From contig CANMLX010000019.1 of NCBI GenBank assembly GCA_947498845.1, positions 1-64,000 on the forward strand: 64,000 nt of DNA, written 5' to 3'. Positions 34,663 to 43,657 of this stretch are shown here, in pieces. Source of the stretch: an uncultured Flavobacteriaceae bacterium (GTDB lineage: Bacteria > Bacteroidota > Bacteroidia > Flavobacteriales > Flavobacteriaceae). Position numbers and translations under genes: made by a program. The first letter of the stretch is position 1. Each line of letters begins with the position of its first letter. The notes beneath the pieces are model-generated. The model searched no databases. It had not been told where the DNA came from and worked only from the letters and a program-made list of their open reading frames with translations.

Positions 34663-36210
34663 ATGAAAACCCAGCTATTAACAATGAGACAAATAACAGG
34701 TATTGTTTGTTTTGTATTATTCGTTTTTTCTTCATGTAGTAAAGAAGAAACAGACCCAGAACCAAAAGTATCTCCTGAAGCGAAAGAGATTTCAGATTTG
34801 ATTTCTAATTTAGATTATGATGCTAATTCACTTTTAAACGTTAAAGACACAGGAGGCGCCCCAAATAAAAGAACGTTTACAACTAAATCATTACCAGAGC
34901 AATTAAGTCTAGGAAATTTAACAGGGTGTTCTGAAAAGGATTATACTTTAGATTCTAATTTTGATGATGTCGCTATTTTACGTCCAACAAATGGTATTAT
35001 TTGGCCAGGAGCTGTGGTTGTAGGTAATCAAGGAATGCTAGATGGTATGCCAGATCCTATAACTTTAGAGCGCTCTTCAATGACCTTACGTTTAGATTTA
35101 CCGGGTATTGGTGAGCAAGGAAATATTCAGGTAGAAAACCCAACGAATTCATCTGTACAATCAAGTATTGATGGTGCTTTAGAATGGTGGAATGCTAATG
35201 CCTACCAAGAAGGCTATGTAAATGCGTCTAATTCCAGTTATCAAGCAAGTACGTCATATTCATCTAAGCAATTAAGTTTAGATGTAGGCTTAAATATTGA
35301 ATGGGCTACAGGATCGGTCGCTTCTCAATTAGAATACGAAAGTAGTACCACAAAGCGTGTAGCAGCCATGGTGTATAAGCAAGTGTTTTATACTGTTACT
35401 ATGGATACACCAGCGACGCCCGCAAGTGTGTTTGGACCAGATGTGACTTTAGCACAAGCTGAAGCAGCAATCAATTCAAAGACACCTCCAGCTTATATAA
35501 ACTCTGTGTCTTATGGGCGTATTATTATGTTTAGAATGGAAACTACCGATATGCGTAAGTCTATAGATTTAGATGCTGTTTTAGAATATGCAGGTGGTGT
35601 AAATGGTTCTGGTAGTGTAAATTCGGAATACGATGAGGTTTTGAAAAAATCAAGTATTACGGTTGTTACCATAGGAGGAAATGCCGAGGTTGCTTCAGAA
35701 GCAGTGACTGCTACTGGTCCAGGATCTTTAAACGACATCATTAAAGGTAAAAATGCAGTGTATAGTAGAGATAATCCAGGAGTACCTATAGCTTATACTA
35801 TTAGATATTTAAAAGATAACACCTTTGCAAAAATGGGATACACTACAGACTATAAAATAACAGACTGCAGTACTAAGGCTTTTGAGCATAAAAATGTGTT
35901 TTTAGATAATAATACAAGTAAATTTTCAGTTACAACAAGATTTCGTTTTCAATATAAAAAGCGAGGGACGCAAACCTTAGAAAGTAGTAAATGGAAAGAA
36001 GTTAAAAAGAATGATGCGCCAGTAGGTATTAAACCTCCTTCAGGAGCTCATGGTGTAAAAGTGCAATTTGAGCTCTTAGATCTTACAACATGGAAACATA
36101 TGGGAGAATTTAATTTAAACTATGTAAAAAGCGAAAAAAAATACGAAGCTTATTGTTCTAGTAGAGATTTTTTAGGCTTTTGTAATAAGGTTTCAGTGAG
36201 GGCTAAATAA
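34663..36210 (+). CDS. thiol-activated-cytolysin-like (CDC-like) lipoprotein
   Basis: 515 aa. SPII signal ending VFSSC (C25). From about residue 85 the protein follows the CDC family: ILRPTNGIIWPGAVVVGNQ, DLPGIG, VYKQVFYTVTMDTP (238-250), INSVSYGRIIMFRMETT (279-295), the Gly pair GG (338-339) and NPGVPIAYTIRYLKDN (371-386). These match domains 1-3 and the pore-forming core. The CDC domain-4 undecapeptide (ECTGLAWEWWR) is absent; residues 405-515 form a divergent C-terminal beta domain with WKEVKK and two cysteines (498, 507). A membrane pore-former is therefore likely, but with another receptor. Preceded by a divergent TPR-LuxR regulator. A terminator follows. Confidence 0.88.
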   Translation: MKTQLLTMRQITGIVCFVLFVFSSCSKEETDPEPKVSPEAKEISDLISNLDYDANSLLNVKDTGGAPNKRTFTTKSLPEQLSLGNLTGCSEKDYTLDSNFDDVAILRPTNGIIWPGAVVVGNQGMLDGMPDPITLERSSMTLRLDLPGIGEQGNIQVENPTNSSVQSSIDGALEWWNANAYQEGYVNASNSSYQASTSYSSKQLSLDVGLNIEWATGSVASQLEYESSTTKRVAAMVYKQVFYTVTMDTPATPASVFGPDVTLAQAEAAINSKTPPAYINSVSYGRIIMFRMETTDMRKSIDLDAVLEYAGGVNGSGSVNSEYDEVLKKSSITVVTIGGNAEVASEAVTATGPGSLNDIIKGKNAVYSRDNPGVPIAYTIRYLKDNTFAKMGYTTDYKITDCSTKAFEHKNVFLDNNTSKFSVTTRFRFQYKKRGTQTLESSKWKEVKKNDAPVGIKPPSGAHGVKVQFELLDLTTWKHMGEFNLNYVKSEKKYEAYCSSRDFLGFCNKVSVRAK

Positions 36211-36236
36211 TTTGCTATAAGTTAGTCACTTTTAAA

Positions 36237-36296
36237 AACAGTCGGCACCTATAAGTTGTGGATTCAACGCGACTTGGTGTTGGCTGTTATTTTTTT
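36237..36296 (+). terminator. terminator of the cytolysin-like gene
   Basis: AACAGTCGGCACC pairs (with G-T pairs) with GGTGTTGGCTGTT, then ATTTTTTTA. Its end overlaps the 3' end of the convergent mutS2-like gene. Confidence 0.65.
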
Positions 36297-38452
36297 ACCT
36301 CAACCAATTCTAACTGGTCCAAACTTACATTAGTAGTAAACATACCATAATTTACCACAGCCTTATTTTTTTCAATTTTATCTATGCTGCCAATAGCGCG
36401 ACCATCTTCCATACGTACACGGTCACCAATTTTTAAAATAGGTTTTGGTTTGGGAGCCTCAATAGCCTTTTTCTTCTCGGCTTTTTTCTTTTTTCTAATA
36501 ACATCTACCTTCTTCTCAACCTCTTTTTTTACTTGTTGCTCTTTAACTTTTTGAGCTTTTTTCTGTTTAGTGGTGGCGCGTTTACGTTTTGAGTTTTCTA
36601 TTTGAACAACTTTAAACAGCTCGTCCATTAATTCGCGTTTACGCTTGTTTTCAAAGTATTTTTCGGCAATGTCGTTTATTTTTTGTCCCAGATAAATTAA
36701 GCGTTGATTGCTATCGTAAAGTTCCTGATAACTTTCTAGTTTTTTTTGAATTTTGTTATTGATTTCTTCTAGTTTATCTGCTTCTTCACCCTTTTTCTTT
36801 TCGTTAAGCTTAAGAGATTGTCCTGTTTTTTCTAGTCTGGAACGTTCTTTTTGAAGTTTAGCTATGGTAGCATCAAAGCGTACTTTGCTACGTTCTATTT
36901 TCTTTTTTGCACGATTTATTAAACTATAAGGAATCCCATTTTTTTGTGCTACTTCAAATGTAAATGAGCTACCTGCTTGCCCAACAACAAGCTTAAACAT
37001 GGGATCCAGAGTACGCTCGTTAAACAGCATGTTAGCATTTATCATAAAAGGCAATTCTGTAGCTAATATTTTTAAATTAGAATAGTGTGTGGTAATGATG
37101 CCAAAAGCTTCGCGATGATAGAATTCCTCTAAAAAAGTTTCTGCTAAAGCGCCTCCTAATTCTGGGTCACTACCTGTGCCAAACTCATCAATTAAAAAAA
37201 GGGTGTTTTTATTACACTTTCTTAAAAAGTAATTCATTTGTTTTAACCTGTAGCTATAGGTACTTAAATGGTTTTCGATGGATTGGTTATCACCTATATC
37301 ACTTAAAATCCTATCAAATAGACACACTTTGCTACGTTCATGAACAGGAATAAGCATACCACTTTGTAGCATAACTTGTAATAAGCCTACTGTTTTTAAG
37401 GTAATGCTTTTTCCGCCAGCATTGGGGCCGGAGATAACAATAATTCTGCTGTTTTCTTTTAAGGACAAGGTTTGAGGAAAGGTTTTTTCTTTCTTTTCTT
37501 GATTATTCAAATAGAGTAGCGGGTGGTAGGCATCTCTTAGATACATGCTTTTTTCTTCTGAAAACTCAGGAAGAATTCCATTCATGGATTTTGCGTATTT
37601 CGCTTTCGCTGAAATAATATCCATGGCTATTAAAAAAGACTGATAGTCTTCTAATAATGGTAAAAACGGACGAATAAAATCGGTGACTTCTTTTAGAATT
37701 CTAACAACTTCTTCCTGTTCTTCGTATTCTAAGTTATTAAGTTCCCTGGAATATTGCAGTGTAGTATCTGGTTCAATGTATACAATGCTTCCAGTTTTAC
37801 TGCCTCCCATTATGGCACCTTTTACTTTTCGTCGGTACATTGCTTTTACAGCAAGAACACGCCTGTTATCTACTACAGATTCTCTAATATCATCCAGGTA
37901 TTCTAAATTATGGTAGGTATTTAAAGCTGTAGCAAAACTTTGGTTTATTTTTCCTTTTACGCGGTTTATAGATTGGCGTAATTCTGATAATAAAACCGAA
38001 GCATTATCTTTTATATCTCCAAAACGATCAACAATACTATCTACTTTTTCAATAAGCACTTTGGTGACTTCTAAATGCGAGGCGAACCTGTTTAGTTCTG
38101 GATAATATTCTTCAAATTTTTTTAAAAAAAGAACGATGTCGTTTACAGTTATTGATAGAGCTACAATTTTTTTTAGCCCGTGTACCTCTAAAAACGTATT
38201 TTCAATATTTAAGAGTTTTAATTCCTTGGCAATAGTATCAAAACCATGATTAGGTATACGGTTATCATTATAAAAAGACGCTACATATTCATTGGTTAAC
38301 TTAAGGGAATCTAGCAGTTCTTCTTTAGTTTTAAAAGGTAGTATTTTTAACGCTTTGTCTTTCCCTAAAGGCGTTATACAAAGTTCACTAACCTGTTGTA
38401 AAACGGTTGGGAATTCTAAGTCTTGTAGTGTTTTTTCGTGAATGTGAATCAT
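36287..38452 (-). CDS. MutS2-type ATPase without Smr domain
   Basis: 721 aa. MutS2 core: helical clamp (about 60-270), Walker A SGPNAGGKS (341-349), STYSYRL, Walker B LFLIDEFGTGSDPELGGALA (from 418), and a long Lys/Glu-rich coiled coil (520-660). The C-terminus is a small KOW/SH3-like segment (KIGDRVRMEDGRAIGSIDKI). The Smr endonuclease domain that ends most MutS2 proteins (usually about 780 aa) is not present. MutS2 proteins act in recombination suppression or ribosome rescue. Convergent with the cytolysin gene. Confidence 0.93.
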   Translation of the reverse strand: MIHIHEKTLQDLEFPTVLQQVSELCITPLGKDKALKILPFKTKEELLDSLKLTNEYVASFYNDNRIPNHGFDTIAKELKLLNIENTFLEVHGLKKIVALSITVNDIVLFLKKFEEYYPELNRFASHLEVTKVLIEKVDSIVDRFGDIKDNASVLLSELRQSINRVKGKINQSFATALNTYHNLEYLDDIRESVVDNRRVLAVKAMYRRKVKGAIMGGSKTGSIVYIEPDTTLQYSRELNNLEYEEQEEVVRILKEVTDFIRPFLPLLEDYQSFLIAMDIISAKAKYAKSMNGILPEFSEEKSMYLRDAYHPLLYLNNQEKKEKTFPQTLSLKENSRIIVISGPNAGGKSITLKTVGLLQVMLQSGMLIPVHERSKVCLFDRILSDIGDNQSIENHLSTYSYRLKQMNYFLRKCNKNTLFLIDEFGTGSDPELGGALAETFLEEFYHREAFGIITTHYSNLKILATELPFMINANMLFNERTLDPMFKLVVGQAGSSFTFEVAQKNGIPYSLINRAKKKIERSKVRFDATIAKLQKERSRLEKTGQSLKLNEKKKGEEADKLEEINNKIQKKLESYQELYDSNQRLIYLGQKINDIAEKYFENKRKRELMDELFKVVQIENSKRKRATTKQKKAQKVKEQQVKKEVEKKVDVIRKKKKAEKKKAIEAPKPKPILKIGDRVRMEDGRAIGSIDKIEKNKAVVNYGMFTTNVSLDQLELVEVKK

Positions 38453-38543
38453 TCTTGTGTTTCGATCAAAAAATAAACAGCAAAGTTATTAATTCTTTAG
38501 GTGTAATTGATATATAATTTTTACGAGGTTTGTTATCTTAATT

Positions 38544-40706
38544 TTATGCTTTTGGAAATGTTAATTTAAACTGTGTGCCAACGTGCTCTTTTGAGGATAC
38601 ATCAATAGAACCATGGTTTGCTTTTACAAATTTATAGATTAGATTTAACCCTAACCCTGTTCCTTTTTCACCATGCGTACCTTTTACGGTTTGTTTATTG
38701 TTCTTTAAAGTAAATATATCTTTTAATTGTTCTTTAGTGATACCAATGCCATTATCTGTGATTGAATATCTTATAGCATTACCTATATTATTAAATTCTA
38801 TCTTAACAGTACCATTCTTTGTATATTTAAGTGCATTGCCAATTAAGTTTCTAAAAATCACATGAAAAGCGCCTTTGTCAAAATTGATTTGAAAATCCTC
38901 TTTGTATTTGAGCTCTATTTTTGTGTTTTTGTATTTAGCTTGAGGTAAGTAGCTAGATACTATTTCTTTTAACTCTTCTGCAACGTTTATTTTTTCTGGA
39001 TCTATTCTATAGCCATTCATTTGTTCTAATGACCAGTATAGTAAATTATCAAGCGTAGAAGAGAGGGTTTCGGAGTTTTTCTCTAATGTTTTGGAGAATT
39101 CAATTGTTTTTTCATTATTACCCTTTTCTATGTGATGCTGTAATATACGTCCTGAACGTTGAAAAGGTATAATTAAGCCTCTTAAGTCATGTGCTATAAT
39201 AGAAAATAAATGGTTTTTTACCTGATTTGTAGAAGCTAATTCCTTTTGTTTACGTTGTAACTTTTTATAAGTCCAGTAATTTATTCCTAATAATAATAGC
39301 AGAAATATAGCAAATAGTAAGAATAAATTTTGCTTAAATTTAGCTTTCTCGGTGATTTGTTTTTGTTGTTCTTTTTGCTTGTTTAATGAAATAATTTGGA
39401 GTTCTTTTTTTTGAGTATCATATTTTTTTTCTAGACTTGCGACTTTACTTGTGACTTCTATATTTAAAATAGAATCCTGGAGTAGATGATAGGTTTTATA
39501 GTGTTTTAAAGCTTTATGTGATTGTCCAATCATTTCATTGTATTTACTATAAGCTTTTTGTAGTTGAGCCTTTTTACTTGGGTCTTGAGTGTTTTTAAGG
39601 GTTTCAGTTAACAATGAGAGGTAGTTTTTAAGAGCGATTGGTTGCTTTTTTATAATGTTTAATTCTATTAACTCTACCAAAGCATCATAAACGTTACCTT
39701 CTAATTGTGCTCTTTTTGCAGATTCAAGAGATTTTATAAAAAAAGTTTCAGCTTCATCATATTTTTTGTGATTGTATAAATACAACCTTCCTTTTTCCAG
39801 ATAAGTAGAAGAAATTATCTTATCTATATTTGTCTTTAAAGATAACTGCATAGCTTTATTGATAGCTATTTCTGCCTCATCGTTAAGATTTAAATGTCTA
39901 TTGTAACTTGCCAATTTAGTATAGCAAGTCATTAAAATAAAGTCATGATTCCCTTTTTGACCAAATTCTATGGCTTTTAGTATATATTCTTTTGCTTTGT
40001 TGTATTGCTTAAGTTCAAAAAAGCTATTGGATAAATACCTGTATGTAATACCTATATTTTGGATATTGTTGTTTTTTTCTTGATATTCAATACTTTCTAT
40101 AAAATTCTTAATAGATTTCTCATAATCACCTAAATTGCTATAGAGTACGCCTTTGTTTTCATAGGTTTGGTGTAATGTCTGTGTATATTTACTACGTTTA
40201 GCAGCAATAACAGTTGAATCCATATAAGCTAACGCTTTATAATAATCTGATTGGTAAAAAGAGCTATATCCCTTTTTGTCGTAATAATGAACCCAGGCAA
40301 AACTATTGGGGTAGTTTTCTAAAATAGTTCTAGATTTTTTAATGAGATCTTGTACTCCATCAAGCTTATTTTGAGCAAGTAGAACAGGTATTTTTTCTGT
40401 ATACCCAAAAACTAGCTCTTCTTCTTCTTTTATAGTTTTTGCCAACTTAATTGCTTTGTCTATATAATAGGTGGCAGAATCGATTTCAAGTTTTCCTCGA
40501 TAAAAATTCCCTTTATCGATGTATATTTTTATTTTGCACTTCTCTGGGACTTCTTTTAAATATAGGTTGCATAGCTCTATGCCTTTATTTAAATCTGTAA
40601 TCCCCCTAGATTGTTTTTCCCATTGGTCACATGTTTTATTTTGGCTGTATATGCATAGTTTTGATAGAAAAACAATAATTATAAATACGTTTCTGTATAA
40701 ACTCAT
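38544..40706 (-). CDS. TPR sensor histidine kinase (HK1)
   Basis: 720 aa. Signal peptide, TPR array (about 60-430), coiled coil, one membrane helix (LFLLFAIFLLLLLGINYW, about 461-478), DHp with H506 in IIAHDLRG, and HATPase_c with RNLIGNALKY (N624), DNGIGI and GEKGTGLGLNL. No receiver is fused. Paralogue of HK2 at 43658: PFQRSGRILQH and LEQMNGY are shared. A LytTR regulator lies in the same cluster. The periplasmic TPR part is inferred to sense envelope or protein signals. Confidence 0.93.
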   Translation of the reverse strand: MSLYRNVFIIIVFLSKLCIYSQNKTCDQWEKQSRGITDLNKGIELCNLYLKEVPEKCKIKIYIDKGNFYRGKLEIDSATYYIDKAIKLAKTIKEEEELVFGYTEKIPVLLAQNKLDGVQDLIKKSRTILENYPNSFAWVHYYDKKGYSSFYQSDYYKALAYMDSTVIAAKRSKYTQTLHQTYENKGVLYSNLGDYEKSIKNFIESIEYQEKNNNIQNIGITYRYLSNSFFELKQYNKAKEYILKAIEFGQKGNHDFILMTCYTKLASYNRHLNLNDEAEIAINKAMQLSLKTNIDKIISSTYLEKGRLYLYNHKKYDEAETFFIKSLESAKRAQLEGNVYDALVELIELNIIKKQPIALKNYLSLLTETLKNTQDPSKKAQLQKAYSKYNEMIGQSHKALKHYKTYHLLQDSILNIEVTSKVASLEKKYDTQKKELQIISLNKQKEQQKQITEKAKFKQNLFLLFAIFLLLLLGINYWTYKKLQRKQKELASTNQVKNHLFSIIAHDLRGLIIPFQRSGRILQHHIEKGNNEKTIEFSKTLEKNSETLSSTLDNLLYWSLEQMNGYRIDPEKINVAEELKEIVSSYLPQAKYKNTKIELKYKEDFQINFDKGAFHVIFRNLIGNALKYTKNGTVKIEFNNIGNAIRYSITDNGIGITKEQLKDIFTLKNNKQTVKGTHGEKGTGLGLNLIYKFVKANHGSIDVSSKEHVGTQFKLTFPKA

Positions 40707-41165
40707 GATTAAATTTTACTTGTTAAATAAGTTAATTAAAACAATAAGCTCTCATGATACATGCTTTTAACTTATAAAACGTCATTTTTGAATAGAGCTA
40801 GTTAAGCTTTTTGACTGCATTATTTACGATATAAAAGTAGTGATAGACTCTCAAGGAAATAATATTTTGGTAATTTGATTGTAAAAATAGTTAATACTGA
40901 TAGAGAGAATAATTTTGAATTATGAGGTTTTCCTCTCCTTAATATTTATAGAGAGGAAGTATAAATAAAAAGATTTGGGTTATGTTATGACGTTTAAAAA
41001 GGTTACGAGTCTTGATGAAAAATAACGATTAATTAGAAGTATAATAAAAAAAGAAATATATGTATGATTATGGGGCTATAACGTTTATGATAGATTTCTT
41101 AATAGAAGACTTTTAGTTTTAAAAATTAAAAAGTAAACGTTATCGATTTTTAGGATAAATAAAGA
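40707..41165. other. intergenic region upstream of HK1
   Basis: No gene seen. It holds an inverted repeat ATAACGTTTA (41078-41087) and TAAACGTTAT (41134-41143), perfect but far apart, and AT-rich stretches in which the HK1 promoter should lie. Confidence 0.5.
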
Positions 41166-41201
41166 CTTTAATAAGCTATAGCTGGCTATAGCTTATTAAA
41201 G
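41166..41201 (-). terminator. perfect 17-bp inverted repeat, probable terminator
   Basis: CTTTAATAAGCTATAGC and its exact inverse are separated by only 2 bp, 26 bp after the stop of the 41227 lipoprotein gene (minus strand). The tail on that strand is T-rich (TCTTTATTTA), as in a terminator, although an operator or cruciform site is possible. Confidence 0.6.
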
Positions 41202-41226
41202 AGTTAAAATTAATTTTAATGTGTTA

Positions 41227-41643
41227 TTATCTACAAGAAAGTGTTATTTCATAGCTTGAAAATGTTTTATTTGCACCAAAAGTACCAATAACATCAACAT
41301 TGGTTTTTGCTCCTGCCGATAGAGCGTTTACAAGTAGAATATTTGTTGTTTCAAACGTATCACCATCTGTAGTGGTTACTATCATGGTAGTATTGATAGG
41401 GCTAGATCCATTTTGAATGTTATAGTTGGAATTAGAATTGTTTGTTAAATCAAAAGAGACTACTATTTCGTTAAGTGATGGTGCTAAATTATTTACATTG
41501 GTTTCCTCTAGTTTAAAATCATCTTTTAAACATTTAGAATTAGAGTTTCCATTCTCATCTCCATCATCATCACCAGAGCAAGATGTAACATTGATAACTA
41601 GCATGACTACAAAAAGAGAAAATAAAAGTTTAATATTTTTCAT
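41227..41643 (-). CDS. small lipoprotein
   Basis: 138 aa. Lipobox NVTSC (C22), Asp/Asn-rich linker (SGDDDGDENGNSNS), and a beta-rich domain of about 95 residues (EIVVSFDLTNNSNSNYNI, GDTFETTNILLVNALSAG) resembling immunoglobulin-like or CARDB-type modules; the pattern is suggestive only. Its ATG overlaps (ATGA) the stop of the frameshifted T9SS fragment upstream. It precedes the 17-bp inverted repeat. Function unknown. Confidence 0.8.
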   Translation of the reverse strand: MKNIKLLFSLFVVMLVINVTSCSGDDDGDENGNSNSKCLKDDFKLEETNVNNLAPSLNEIVVSFDLTNNSNSNYNIQNGSSPINTTMIVTTTDGDTFETTNILLVNALSAGAKTNVDVIGTFGANKTFSSYEITLSCR

Positions 41644-42041
41644 GAGTTTAAATTTTTACAAGTTTTTTTATGGAAGTATGAGATTACTGTTTTTACTTTT
41701 ATGGTGTAGAACCCATTTGACAAGAAAGATATATCGATACTCGCTTTTGGATTTTTAACTTCTTTAATAATACTATCATTAGAACTTAAAATTGAGACCT
41801 CTTTTATGCCAATATTTTTGCTTGTTTTTATATTGAAGATATCTTGCGTTGGGTTTGGGAATAACTTTAGCGAATTTATACTTTTAATATCATTTACACT
41901 AAGAGATGTATTTTCAAAGGTGTATATAGTACCATTAGGTATGATAGTGTTTAAAAACGTTTCATCAAACATTGTTGTTGTCACTAAAGAAGGCATATTG
42001 GGATTTCCTGTTAATTCTAAAGCCAATTGCGAACAAACTCT
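41640..42041 (-). pseudogene. remnant of a T9SS-exported protein
   Basis: An open stretch with no plausible N-terminus or signal peptide: the frame opens after a stop at 42042-42044, with a TTG at 42026 as the only start-like codon. It contains a clear T9SS type A sorting domain (NSLKLFPNPTQDIFNIKTSK, LSNGFYTIKVKT). At the end the frame reads KKTCKNLNS; shifting one base gives FIKKLVKI-stop, the usual ending of the domain, so a 1-bp insertion is likely. The upstream part (ALELTGNPNMPS, IPNGTIYTFENTS) could be the end of a repeat protein. Decayed gene, or sequencing error at the end. Confidence 0.7.
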
Positions 42042-42182
42042 TCATTATAACTTAAAATTAAAAACCTTTGACTAAATTTTAGATTAAATACAAACGAATA
42101 AGATATTAATCCAAAAATTCTCTTAAATATTTAGTATTAATCAAAGGAGAGTTTTAGACAAAGGCTAATCTACTAACTACTA

Positions 42183-42629
42183 CTAGAAGTCGTCTTTACT
42201 GGAAAAAGCAGTTTCATTATTATCTATAGTCATTCCAACAGTTAACTCATTATCTTCATCTATAGTAATCCCTTCATCGCTATCTTTTGGGTTTACGTAT
42301 ACATATTGACCATTTATTAAAGAAAATGTTATTCCTGAGATACTAGGTACGTTATCGCTAAACGAAATTGTATAATTACTGCTAGAACCTGTAATTTTTG
42401 CTGTTCCAGTTAAATTTACAATATCTTCTCCTGATGAAGGTTCATAGGCTAAAACACCTGTATATGTGGTTAATCTATCGGCAGGTAATGTTACTCCAGA
42501 TGCAGGTAAATCATCATCGTCACTATTGTTATTATCATCATCACTACTACATGAAAATGCAGAGACAATTATACTAAATATTAAAACCGATTTTACAATT
42601 GTGTTTAAAATTAAATTTGTTTTTTTCAT
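42183..42629 (-). CDS. small lipoprotein
   Basis: 148 aa. Lipobox SAFSC (C27), then an Asp/Asn-rich spacer (SSDDDNNNSDDDD). The mature domain is beta-rich (TYTGVLAYEPSSGEDIVNLT, YTISFSDNVPSISGITFSLI). An acidic C-terminus follows. No family recognised. It may be co-transcribed with the T9SS remnant and the 41227 gene (same strand, 140-bp gap). Its place beside LytTR and histidine kinase genes suggests a sensory or surface role, unproven. Confidence 0.78.
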   Translation of the reverse strand: MKKTNLILNTIVKSVLIFSIIVSAFSCSSDDDNNNSDDDDLPASGVTLPADRLTTYTGVLAYEPSSGEDIVNLTGTAKITGSSSNYTISFSDNVPSISGITFSLINGQYVYVNPKDSDEGITIDEDNELTVGMTIDNNETAFSSKDDF

Positions 42630-42768
42630 AATGTTTAAGAATTAAAATTTTGGATTATTTTAATCCCAAATGTAAATTCAGTGATCATGAAAAAAGATGT
42701 GTTGTGTCTGAATAACCAATTTTTGAGGACAAATAACTACTGCTCGAGGATTGTTTATTAGTAGTAAA

Positions 42769-43482
42769 TTACAATATTCTTAGCCGTTTGTATACAGCTT
42801 CTTTGTAAGTTCTGCCTAAGGGAATACTATGTTCTTTAATCTCAATAGATTGAGTACCTTCGTAAAACGCACTCACTTTGGTCCAATTTATAATATAAGA
42901 ACGATGTGTCTGTATAAATTGCCCATGCTTTAATAATTGTTTTAAACCAACTATTGAATTACGAACAGTAAATTTTTTATCATCTTCAGTTATTATAGTG
43001 CAATAGTTTTTAGTATCGGTATAAGCAAATAAAATATCATTAATAGCTACTCTTTCCAGTTTATTTCTCACTTTAATAAATAAGTCTGTATCCTTACTTT
43101 GTACTTCTTCGTTGAGTTTACTGGTGTTTTTTTCGGCAAGGATAAGGGCAGAGCGTAAATCTTTTTCTTCAACAGGTTTTATAATATAAGCTATTGGAGA
43201 AATATCTGCAGCTTCACTAATAATAGGTTTAGCAATTTCTGAAGAAGTAAATATTATTGGGATATTTAATGTAGTTTTTATTTTTCTGGCCAATTGAATG
43301 CCTTGTTGTTTTCCATTTAAATGGATGTCCATTAACACAACATCTGGCATTAATCGCTCTATTTGTTCTAATGCTTCAAAAGGATCAGCAGAATTACCAA
43401 TACAGTTATGATCTAAATTAGAGATGGTTATAAGTATATCATCTAAGGAAATAACATCATCTTCTACAACATAAATCTTCAT
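42769..43482 (-). CDS. LytTR-family response regulator
   Basis: 237 aa from the ATG at 43482 (an ATG 9 bp upstream is also possible). Receiver: VVEDD acidic patch, phospho-acceptor in DVVLMDIHLNG (D52), K-containing IIKPVEEKD. The C-terminal LytTR domain (about 135-237) has KVRNKLERVAINDILFAYTD, IQTHRSYIIN and IPLGRTYKE, typical DNA-contact and fold residues. LytTR proteins bind 9-bp direct repeats 12-13 bp apart, the layout of sites A-D in this window. Divergent from HK2 by 175 bp, its likely partner. Confidence 0.94.
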   Translation of the reverse strand: MKIYVVEDDVISLDDILITISNLDHNCIGNSADPFEALEQIERLMPDVVLMDIHLNGKQQGIQLARKIKTTLNIPIIFTSSEIAKPIISEAADISPIAYIIKPVEEKDLRSALILAEKNTSKLNEEVQSKDTDLFIKVRNKLERVAINDILFAYTDTKNYCTIITEDDKKFTVRNSIVGLKQLLKHGQFIQTHRSYIINWTKVSAFYEGTQSIEIKEHSIPLGRTYKEAVYKRLRIL

Positions 43483-43657
43483 AGATACCATTAAAATTAG
43501 GTGAAATTTGGTTTTAAATTAAGACTGTAAGATATAAAACTTAAGTCAATTTAAATAGAGAAAAGCCTTTGTTGTTATATAAAACATAAATAGTAGGAAA
43601 AATAAGAATATAAAATTTTGCCTAATTTTGAGAATAGTATAACCCTAAAACTTCAAA

